A stretch of DNA of 64,000 nt from Platynereis dumerilii (taxonomy: Eukaryota > Annelida > Polychaeta > Phyllodocida > Nereididae), in assembly GCA_026936325.1 (NCBI GenBank), contig JAPTHN010000004.1, forward strand, positions 33,225,910 to 33,289,909. The letters run 5' to 3'. A model generated the notes under the pieces. The model saw nothing but the letters and a program-made list of their open reading frames with translations. It was not told the origin of the DNA and made no database searches. The position numbers and the translations under genes were made by a program. Below are positions 1 through 11,300 of the stretch, piece by piece; position 1 is the stretch's first letter; every line of letters starts with the position of its first letter.

Positions 1-228
1 TATTGCTGTATCAGTCTCATAGTTATTCTAATACAAATTCAGAAATCATACCTGTCTGGCTACTTTCAGTTATATCATGAACCTTTAGTCATGAAACTTA
101 GAGCTCTTTGCAGATTGGCGGCCAACTTGAATAGTTTTTTTTCTTATTTTCAATTTGCAAACTGGCTTTGGCACATCATTGACAGTTTTCCTAATCTTCT
201 CATTTGATGAAGTACCATGAGTCATTTA

Positions 229-583
229 CAGTGAAACACTTTGATATAGAATTAAAGTGGACTGTGGCACTGTGAAATGGCACTTCATAACTCATGATAG
301 CCGATGAAGTGTCATCTTCTCTACTTTCAACATGGGAAACATAGAGGCTGCTTGATTAGTTATGATCAAGAGTAAGCTAGCCATTTGACTTCTCTAAAGT
401 GAAAATCTAATGCCTAATCCTTTCGTTTGGCTGTCACCAACAAGTGCGATAAGTCTCCTTCAATCAAATTAACATTGAAAGTATTGGGTTTGATTATGAC
501 AAATCATCAGCATGATGACACACAAAGTGCCATTTTCACAGTGCCACAGTCCACTTTAATTCTATATCAAAGTGTTTCGCTGT
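229..583. mobile_element. MITE family B (about 355 bp) inserted in family A
   Basis: Near-perfect terminal inverted repeats of about 55 bp begin CAGTGAAACACTTTGATATA and are mirrored at 530-583. The flanks rejoin to the uninterrupted family A sequence seen at 27140-27165. Partial relatives lie at 1757-2055, 29645-29945 and 36480-36680. Confidence 0.8.
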
Positions 584-650
584 AATTAGTTTGTTTATTG
601 TCACCTACACTGCTTGATATGATCAGCTCTAAATAAACTGATTAACCGTA

Positions 651-1111
651 GTTGGGTGCACTCGAATTACTGCCCGACGGTCGACCGGTTTATGACGGGC
701 GATCCTCGTTTGCGGCGGATGTTATGCGCGCACATCAATCCGGGGTATCCCGTGTAGCACGGCCGATTTTGCTCGGTGTATGGCGGTCTATCAATCCAAC
801 ACGAGGCAAAGTAAACTTCCGGGTTTTGGCACACGAGAAAAGCCGCCTGTTTGCTTGTTAGCTCTTGTTGTTGCATTGTTTGTAGTAGTGAAAAAGTCAA
901 AACAACACAAACACATGCTTTAGGACCCTTCAAAATCGTGTTTTGATTGTTTATTTATATTTGTTACGACGACTGCCATAAATAAACAAACAACTCAGTC
1001 TGGCACATTGACCGGGCGATCAACTGTCCTCGATTGACCGGTCAACCGACCACGTGGTCGGGCTACACCGGTCGGCGCAACCGGGCGATACAAACGAGCG
1101 CACCCACTGAC
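651..1111. mobile_element. GC-rich TIR element inserted in family A
   Basis: A block of clearly higher GC content than its surroundings has imperfect inverted ends (TGGGTGCACTCG... against TGGGTGCGCTCG... on the opposite strand). It interrupts family A between the ACTGATTAACC and CTGACAC segments that are adjacent in the other copies. Short open frames on both strands have no recognisable product. Confidence 0.65.
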
Positions 1112-1756
1112 ACAAGCACAAAATTTTTGAGCCAGTGAGATCACACGACCAAGTTGAAAGTTAATTTTGGAACTGTTTGGTCCGCTAATCCGCAAAGAGC
1201 AATAAGTCATGAACCTTACAAGTTTGACATTAAACAATTTATTTATACATTCACCAAATTAAACCTTTCAGGAATACTCCCTACAACCACAAATGGACAA
1301 GGTAACAGTGTTGTTGTCATAGAAGCAGTGTTGTCGTTAGAAAAATTAGTCACAAAACTACATTTAAAAGAAAATTTACAATCATCTCACTTTCCCTGAC
1401 TGTAATTAATATATTTTCACTAGTTATCACATTAGTTTCCTAGTTTGCATGTTTTGTTTGCATGGTTTGTTTTTGAGTAACTTCTCTCAAATAATCTTCC
1501 ATTTATGCATGCTCACTTCTGTTGTGTATCGTAATTTTATTTTTGTTATTTATTTGTGTACCATTAATTTGCATGTTTTAAATGTTTTATATACCAGTTA
1601 TGTTTCATTGCTAATACCTTGGTTTGAATTGACTAATATGCATGAGTTTGACTTTTCTATTATTACACATAGATCTAGTTTCTGTATTGTGTATTATAGC
1701 ATTTTAGAACCATTTGATATATTTACACATTGTACAGCCCTTTACAGTCTGTAACT

Positions 1757-2055
1757 TTGATATGCAAAAAGAGTGGACTGTGTCACTGTGAAAAGGGCAC
1801 TTCATGAATCATCATACCGGTGATTTGTCATGATCATAACCAATACTTTCAATGCCAATTTGATTTAAGGAAACTAATCCTGCACGCGGAAGGATTATGC
1901 ATCTGATTTTTACTCTAAAATCAGTTACAACAAATCAAATGGCCTTCTCTTGATCATGACTAATCAAACAGCCTCTATGTTTCCCATGTTGAATGTAAGG
2001 AAGATGACACTTCATTGGCTATTATGACTCACAGAGTGCCAAAATCTGTGTATGA
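1757..2055. mobile_element. MITE family B, partial copy
   Basis: Shares GTGGACTGTG...CACTGTGAAAA, GTCATGATCATAACC, CTTCTCTTGATCATGACTAA and CAGCCTCTATGTTTCCCA with the family B copies at 229-583, 29645 and 36480. The outermost inverted repeat is not preserved. Confidence 0.7.
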
Positions 2056-2310
2056 ACCATTGAAACAACACTCATTTTATGCATATCAATTTATACCGAC
2101 TGTAATAAGTTTTGTAGATGTTTGTTTCTTTCAAAAAATTATCGTAAAGTGATAAATTTATCTTTTGTTTAAAAACATTGTCTTTAAAATTGTACAAACA
2201 ATATTACTGAGCCACATCAATACATAAAAAATCAACTTATTTCATTATAATATCATACAATACCTTGAATTTCTAAAATGAAGATATTCGATGGACCAAA
2301 AGTAGGCCTA

Positions 2311-2478
2311 TACACTCTAAAAAATTTCAGACAAAATTGGTATTTTAGATTCAAAATGGTTTTTTGAAAAACCAAATTTCAATGCAAAACCAACATGGAT
2401 TTTTAAAAAAAATTGGTTTTTCAAAAAACCATTTTGAATCTAAAAAACCAATTTTGTCCCGACATTTTTTAGAGTGTA
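2311..2478. mobile_element. Foldback MITE, about 168 bp
   Basis: The two halves are reverse complements: TACACTCTAAAAAATTTCAG on the left and its mirror ending AGAGTGTA at 2478. A CAAAATTGG...TTCAAAATGG block is repeated inverted inside. It lies about 120 bp upstream of the first visible exon of the SUEL-ShK gene. Confidence 0.75.
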
Positions 2479-2598
2479 CCTCTCGACACTTAATTTCTTC
2501 TGGAAATAACTTGCTATACAACAACTAAACCCATCACCTATTGTTGCAATTTCTCAGTTTTTACTTAATTTAATCGTTTGTGATTTTCGTTTCTTCAG

Positions 2599-5321
2599 AT
2601 TTTTCAAGTGTGAGATACCAAGGATTAGCATGCGAAGGGCAGTCTCTCCACATGTTCTGTCCGCCGGGATACTACATCAAAATCCACGAGGTGTTCTTCG
2701 GCCGAAATGATACTACTACCTGCATTCAGGTTTGTATTATTATTATTTTTCTACTATAAACATGGTCAGTAATTTTTCATTTGACAGACTAGCACTGAAT
2801 CCACTGGGCCACAACACCTCTTAAATGCAATTTTATAGACTCAAAGAATGTCCAGAAGTCCTGTTTGGGGTCACTGAGCTGGCAAATGTAGGAAATACTT
2901 AGGTTGTCCCATTACCAATGTAAAGGTGACAAATATGTTCTGAAGTGTCTGCAACATAATTTACATTCAGAAAAAGCATGAAGCCACCTATACTTCCTTA
3001 GACATATTTACTCATCAGTTCATTTTCAAGAATGCAAAGGAACATGAGACAAAGAAAGTAAATAAAAGTACCACCACATTTTTGCGTGTAATTTTATCCG
3101 AAAATTTAAATAAAAGCAATTAACAGGACCCGTATGCATGTTGCACCTTCAACAAGGATTGGTGGACTGTCGTAACAAGGAAATTAGTCAATAAATGGAT
3201 ACATATTTACTTTGTTCATGCAGATAGTATTTGTATTCAACCAATATTGGTGCATTACAAAAACATGTATGGAATAGAAGCAGTCAGGCACAGAAGTCCA
3301 AGAAGACACTCCGAAAGAAACAAATAATCAAATGCCTTTTTCATTCTTTAATTTTTAAAGTGCAGTATTTTTGCTAACATCAAAGCTTATACTGGAGGAG
3401 TCCCCTTTTATATCAAGATGCCACAAGTATCTATCTTAGAGCTTCTTTACTATCGCTGAGTACCGTCAATTTGTACGTCTGAGTGGCAGTGAGCGCTTGG
3501 CAAACTTAAGTATTTTTTCAGAATTTCAGCTAAATAGTATACAGTTGTGCTTGAAAATTAGTGAACCCATAGAGATTTACCATTGAAGACAATGATAAAG
3601 TTGTCTCACCGTACTGGCCACAACATTAATGATATTGCACGAATCGTTGAACCAATGACTGTTTTATACCATTGAGGTTTTCCACTACATGCACCAGCCT
3701 GGCCATTGGATTTGTATCACGTGTTTTTGTGCCTGATAGGGGTTATAATTGTGCAAAAGTAAGTGCACCCTAAGCATAATGTTAAAAGATAGGAGCGGAG
3801 GGTGCACTTACTTTTGCACAATTATAACCCCCATATAGCGCAAAGACCCCTGATACAAATCCAATTGCCAGGCTGGTGCATGTAGTGGAAAACCTCAATG
3901 GTATAAAACAGTCATTGGTTCAACGATTCGTGCAATATCATTAATGTTCAGTACGGTGACCACTTTATCATTGTCTTTAATGGTAAATCTCTATGGGTTC
4001 ACTAATTTTCAAGCACAACTGTATATATATATATATATATGTTGTTTTTGATGCCACACTCGTCTAAATTTAGTTGAATGTTTTCAATGAAATGTGGATT
4101 GGAACAAGTCTTCCATGGCACAGAAACTACAATTTGTAACTGTCACATCGATTTTTATGGGTTCATAACATAAGACTGCCAAGTTTTTGACCCGACCTTT
4201 CAACTTGGGACAGAAAAACATCCTCAGAAACCTCAAAATAAAAATGGAGACTCTAAAAATACCTTACATTGTATGATTTCTGAATGCACCATTCATACAA
4301 TATGTAGTACACACAGTGCAACACACAAGCCATCTTATCATGCAAAAAGTGAACCACAATGAACCACAGAATACTGTAACCCTATCTTGTTTCTTTGTTA
4401 AAAGGGCACACCCTATATGGGGTCAATGATTTGTGGAGCACCAAATATTTGAACTTGCTCAAAATAACTGTTAGATTTTACAGCAGATAACATTTTTAAC
4501 CAACATTTATAAGTAAATGGAGTCAGGTGATGAATTGTTGCTCCGAAAGGTGTCAGGATGACTGTAGCGGAACGCCTCATGTGTGTCTGAGACCACGTGT
4601 GCATAGTTATACCAAGGCTTCAAAAGGAAGTGTTGAAGTCTGCAAAAGGCACCATATGTTCAATTAAAAAATACTGAAATAGGTTTTTAAATTTTTTTTA
4701 ACTTTTAAAGTAACTACTGCTTTGTAAAATCTAAAATAGGACTTGGTATTAGATAGTACCCCATTCTGCTTTAGCCCCAACCGATATAATATTATTTGTA
4801 GTATTGCATTTTATTGCCACTAACAACATCATACGAGGGGCGTTCAGAAAGTTCGAGGCTTTTTTTCATATGGATACTTATATTCAATCTAGAACTATGA
4901 ATTTTTCACAGGATAAAATTCAGCATATTTGGAATGGATTTCCAAAATTTTGGACAATTTGAACATTTTTAAGTCATTCGAACTTTCTGAACGCCCCTCG
5001 TATTAATGTCTCACGTATACATGGTGTGTGCCTTCTCCCATCCCAATTAGCCTACCAAGCACATAAATACAGGACATAAAGCCCCAATCATCTATCTATC
5101 CATCATCCTCACAAATAATTTTCTTTCATCCTTACAGGACAGAAACAAGATCACCAATGACACGACCTGTTCCGTCGACATGGCAACCACAATGCTCCAG
5201 ACCTACTGTGGGAATTCCGCAAGGTCCTGCTATGCGCCTGCCTCTGTTGGCCTGTTCGGATTGCCCTACCCGTGCCATGCGGGCATCTCCAAGTTTCTGA
5301 AGGTCTCCTTCTCCTGCGAAC
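2599..5321 (+). CDS. SUEL / rhamnose-binding lectin domain 1 (two exons)
   Basis: Exons 2599-2729 and 5138-5321 together encode one SUEL domain. It begins near LACEGQSLHMFCPPG, carries FGRND where the family has YGR, and YPC where the family has DPC, then ends in SKFLKVSFSC. The eight-cysteine spacing fits the family. The two altered sugar-site motifs suggest weaker or different sugar binding than in domain 2; that is inference. The intron between the halves is phase 0 and about 2.4 kb long, and it holds a 487-bp foldback element and a mariner-like MITE. Confidence 0.88.
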
Positions 5322-8300
5322 GTGAGTACTTTTTGAAAAGTTAAAAGACATGAGAAGTCATCAAAGTGTTTATCATGTCTTATCCTATTTTGTGTTTCTT
5401 CTGATCTCTTTCCTTATCTGATCTTGTCCTGTTGTACCTTGCCTCATCTCCTCTTCTCCTGTCTCACCTCTTCTTTTCTCATCTTATCCTATCCTATCTT
5501 ATCTCTCTTTTCATTACATTGTCTCTTCTCTTATATTATCTTATTCGATCTTATTCCATCTTATATATTAATATTGTTATCTTGCCTCACCTTTTCCAAT
5601 CTCATATTATCTTACCTTTACTTATCTCATAATATTATTACCTCACCTAATCTATAATCTTATCTTCCATCTTATTTCATCTTCCTGTCTCTTCTCTTGG
5701 CTTATCTCATCTTTTGTTGTCTTTATATCATGTATTGTGGTTATTTGGATTAAAACTTTCCCTCTTCTTTTCAGAAACCATCTACAGAGCCCTCTTGTGT
5801 GAGGCCAGTGGAACCCTCCCTCTGACCTGCCCAAATAACAAGCTGATTGTCCCTCTGTCTGCCTTCTACGGAAGAGAGGACAGATCCACCAATGTCTGTC
5901 CTCATTCAAGCTCTGATGGTAAATATTTGTTTCATTTTGGACAGACATGTTTTATGTTTTAGCTTCTCAGACTTTCTTGAGGAAATTTCTGAGCTCGGTC
6001 GTTATCGCTAGCAATAGTGCAGTGTATGAATTAAGTACGTAAATTCTACACGCAAAACTCACGATCCATAGTACGTACGTACATTTTCATACACACTTTG
6101 TACAAATTCATACAAATTTCATTCAGGCACTTTTCAGTTACTTTGGCCGTTTTAGTGCAATGATTATCACAAACAGTGAAAGTTAAAGCCCAAAAACCAG
6201 CTGAACACTATAAAACCATACGAAAAGTTACTTAGCCTACATAAAATTTACTTGTATAGGTGTTGGTGGTATCGGCAACAAAATTCCAGCATCGGTATCT
6301 GTATCAGAAGTGAAAAAGCAGTAGAAAAAGCATCCATGGTCTCAAATAATAAAATTTACTTCTGATTGTCTCTACACTTGCACAGGTTTCTAAACTGGCG
6401 TAATTAGCCTACTTAGTGAATAAATATAGGGTGGAAACACCGCCATAAACCCCCTAATCATCCGTCCAACACAGGTTTCTACAATATAATGACATTGTAT
6501 TTTTCAGACGTAGGCTACTGTGCCACTGACACAGCTTTCGACATCTTCAGCTCAATTTGCGACGGAAAAAATAAATGTGAAATTAATGCCGGTAACAACA
6601 TGTTTGGAGATCCATGCTTCGGAGCTTACAAATACTTGAAGGTGGCATACAGCTGTGCTGGTGAGTAAAAAAAAAACTGTTTTATAATTTGACTTTACTG
6701 ATATATATTCGATTTGCTTTTAGATCTTTATTTTGAGGAACAAATCTCTCCAACTGGCCAAGCCTCTAGCTCTAAATGTATAATTTATTTATGGTGCACA
6801 TGTAAAAGTGTTAATTCAAATTTAGATTTGCTGACACTTGTTCCTCTTTGACTTATAATGTTGCAAAAACTGAATACAAATTAAGATTGTCTGTTTCTGC
6901 ATATCTATTTAAATACACTTAATTTTCTTTGCATAAGTTTGTATGTAAGTTTTGCAGAAGCATATATTTAATACTACAGAAATTTCATTCTCTAATTTTT
7001 GTCCTTTTATTCAGAATGCGACAATGCCCACGGCAGTGACGCTGAATGTGAATTCTGGGCCAACATTGGCAATTGCACTTCCAACGCCGAATGGATGGTC
7101 CCCAATTGCAGGAAGGCCTGCTGGCGGTGTGATCCAACCCCACCTGGTGAGAATATTATAGTACTATTTGCTCATCCTTTCAATTGGATTGTATAAATAT
7201 GGATTTTGTGAAGATAATAAAAAATAGAAGACATCATTCTTGTTCAGATGTTGATGGAGACAAACAACAACATTAGAGGAAAACTGCAATTATCTGTTAT
7301 GAATTTTACTGTTGAAAATGGACGTATATATAAATTATATATATTAAATAATGTCAGATCAAAAGTTAATATCACAGCTCGTTATGAATTCTGATACCGG
7401 GTTTTATTTATGCAAATGAATTTTTGATTCAACAAAATTGAAAATGTTCAGCTTAAGCCTAGCAATACAGATAGAAACTGTTTCTTTACATCATTCATAC
7501 TATAAATTCTCTTCAATATCATACCCAATTCCATTGCAGAATGCAAGAACGAGTACAGGGATACAGACTGTGAATTGTGGGCTGCTGAGGGACAGTGCAT
7601 GACCAACCCCCAGTGGATGATCCCATTCTGTAGGAAAGCTTGTCTCAAGTGCCATGACTCCAGACTCACAAGTAAGTTGGAAAAGAAAAACCTTGATCAT
7701 TATTAGACACCTAGCAGGGTGCCAGCCTACCTTTTTTTTGAATTTCGTAATTCAGACATAAGTTGTAAAATGCATGCTGACTTATTCATAATTATAGCTC
7801 CTGATATGCTTGAAAAAGGAATTTGAGCTCTTTCAGAGTTTGGTCAATTTTCACAAATTTTTATATTTATGAAAATTGAAAATCCTAAAGATGGCAAAAG
7901 CAGAATTATACTATCAAGAATGTGAAGGTTATATTTTGGTATGGAAAGAAGAAGTGCTGGTTTCAAATGCATTGGAGAACTTCAAAAAAAGATGTGCCAA
8001 CTGAGAGTCTCTGAAAAATCTTGGCCTCTTACTCTAACTCCTGGCGACACCAATTTGGCAATGACTGGGAGACTGGATCGTTCAACTCGGGACTTTTTGG
8101 TCTCCCATTTATATATCATGAAATGCATTGACTTGATTTTGTTTTGATACTTCAGTAATTATATAATTATATCTACCAGATTATATTGAAGTTTCTGATT
8201 TTTCTTAAATTACAGCATGCGAGAACAGGTTCCAACCAGAGGGAGAGTGCGAACTGTGGGCTGGTCAAGGACAATGTTTAGACAACTTCGACTACATGCT

Positions 8301-11300
8301 TCCCAACTGTGGAAAGGCCTGTCTGGAATGCACAGATTTCGTAAAATGTGAAGATAAGTGGGATTATCCTGCCCAGGTTTGTGATTTTGTTGTTATCCTT
8401 GTTGTTATCGCTCCTGACTCTAGTTCATTAAGGATCGATTTAAACATTAATTAATTACTTACCTGCTAACTGGTCCATAGCCTGCCCCCCTCCTAGAAAA
8501 TGGTTGGAAAAAAGGTACATTTGAAATTTTCTTTAGTTATCTGGGATGCACAGACTTCAGAATAGTCTCTACATCTCCAAAGCTAATCATGAAAAAATGA
8601 ACTGTGAAAGGACTGCCTGGACACTAATTTTTGATCAACATAATTATGTCTGTTGATGTAGTTTCACCAAATTCACAATTTCTAAAACTGGTTACCTGGA
8701 AACACTAAGTACAGACAGAGGAATGGAATTCTTTGTGATATATACCATTATTTTATGAAAATGATATTTTTTCATTCTCTTTGATGTGTTTATAGTCACT
8801 ATCCCTCTCTTTAGTATATATATCTTCTTTGTTTCTTTATAGTTATTCTTTACCATCATCACACATGTATCTTGTTGATATTTTGATTGAAAAAAATAAT
8901 ATATATATATATATACATATCTATATATATATCAATCTCAGTAAAATGTAGTTGAAACAGAAATTTAACATTGACATAAAAATTAAAGCCGTTCTCTGAT
9001 ATCTTTCTTCAATTACCAGGTACCACAAAAGTAAAAACAGTTTTCTTTATTTAAATTATTGAATATTTGCTTCAATTGCATTTTCAGTGCCGAGAGTGGA
9101 AGGAGCAAGGAGAGTGCAACAATAACCCTGGCTTCATGTTGTCTCAATGTAGGATGACATGCACTGGATGTGTTAACAACCAACCTATGAGTAAGACTAT
9201 CTTCTAGATTATTATGTTGTTAATCACTCTAATACTATTCTTTTTTTAAATTTATTTTTCCCCTTCTTATATTGTTAAAACTTGGTGAAAATAGCTTCCA
9301 AAAGCTGAGCATAAATTAAATAGTTTGGTCCTCTTCCTGAGCTGAAATATATGAGGAGAAAGCCAACATCTGGCTATAAGTTGAGATGAAATGATTGTTT
9401 ACCATTTAGAAGACACTTCAAACACTTTTAAAAGTAGGCTGTCTGACTTTTCAAAATCATCTCAATATTGATTCATACTTTTATGGACAATCTTTATTAA
9501 AATTTTGATAACTGTTTAATTTGCATTATATCTTCTGATCGTCATGCTAATTGTCTTGCAACTTCTCGAAAAATCGATAAATCATTGATGAATTACATTG
9601 TCATTTAATCATAATCTTGATTACAGATATTTGCAAAGAGTCTTTGTTGTAATAGAGCCGTAAAGTCAATAATAAATTCCTTTGACTTTTTATCATAATT
9701 TTTAAATTCACATATTTGCAAAGAATCTTCTTGACATTTACTGTTTGAAGATGTTAGCACCCAATATTTGTCTCCCAGCTTCTTATAGAACCACAAAGTC
9801 ATCCGTTGTCTTTTAGTAAAAATTTTGTCCTGATATTTCAAAATTACTTGCATTGTATGTAAAAACTCAATATTTATTGTAGCCTATTGACTACCTCCAA
9901 TGTATTTTCTTCACAGAATGCGAAAACAAACACTCGAGTGACGACGAATGCAACACATGGTTTACTGAACTCGAATGCCGAAACAACCCGGAGTGGATGT
10001 TCAGCAACTGTTGGAAGGCTTGTACCCAGTGTGCGGCTCCTGATGGTAAATAGCCATTTATGATTGTTACTGCAAAAGTCAAAAGCAGTCGCTGTGATTC
10101 TTCCTCAGTGAGATATGTACTAGTACACCATGGCCCTGTCTTGGCGCCCACGGTGCCAGATGGGGGGGGGGGGTAGGATGGGGGCAATGTGTGCCTTTTG
10201 ATCTTAAAGGAAAACCATTACTAGCTCTTAATTTAGGTAGAAATTAGTGAATTTTTATTCAAAATTATTACTGGCACTGTATTCAAATTTTGTCGCATGA
10301 ACTGGATTTGCCCTTTTTGTCTGACTGCTTCCCTAATTCCCTTCCAACACAAGCAGAAATATGAGCTTAATATTAACTGAATCTAGAATAGTTTCTAGGA
10401 TGGGTTAACCATCCCAAACACATTAAATCACAAAAAACCTCTATGGAACACATGTGCAATGCCCACAGAAGGTCGCAAACTATTGACGACAATGAATAAT
10501 ATCTTGTGCTGAGTCCACAGAAGTGAAACAAATTCTTAATTTAATGATATACCTATTGTTGTTTTTTCAGTCTGAATAAAGTTGTCATTGTCATTGTTTT
10601 AATCATCCTCTTTTAGATTGCATGAACAAGTGGGGCAATGATGCCGAGTGTGAATTCTGGCGACTGAGGGGAGCCTGCAGTGAGAACATTGACTTCATGA
10701 TGGCCAACTGCTCCAAAGCATGCACTGGATGTACACCTAAGAACCCCACAGTTAATAGTGAGTGTCCTGTATTTACATACAATTGGATGAATCAATTTAC
10801 GATCGATATATAGAGATATAATAATTATACAATTTGTTACCCATCCTTCTTCTTCTAATTTTGGTCGTGACTTTCGAATAAAAAAGTTTTTAACTTGTCG
10901 TCTTATATTGCATTTTCGTAGACCCCCAAAAAATTCCCCAAAACATTATTTTAAGCAAATGTTGTCCACAAAGAACTTTACATGTTTCCCAACGACAATT
11001 CAATCACTCATTTCAATTTACACAATCGCATATTTTGATGACCATGGCCTTGGCGCTCGGATGCCAAATCCTTGGCTTTACCTTGGTCTCGAGCGCCTTT
11101 GGGCCAGTGTTGAACGCCTCGGGAAAGGCCTCATATTGATGGCCTTGGTCTCGGCCTCGGATGTCCAAGCCTTGACTACATCACTGGTATTAGTCCTGAA
11201 AAATCTTTCGCTTGATTCATTCTAAACTTTACAATCTTTAATCTCTTGATGCGCGTTGACATGTTTTTGTTTTTTCTATTACCTCACTCTTTCAATGCGC

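Larger units (their letters stand above)
101..1200. mobile_element. MITE family A, full copy carrying two other inserted elements
   Basis: The ends are inverted repeats: AGCTCTTTGCAGATTGGCGG on the left and a close reverse complement at 1181-1200. Two other copies in the window (27013-27310 and 39686-39958) lack the material at about 229-583 and 651-1111. Those two blocks are therefore insertions into this copy, and the uninterrupted element is near 300 bp. There is no coding capacity. Confidence 0.8.
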
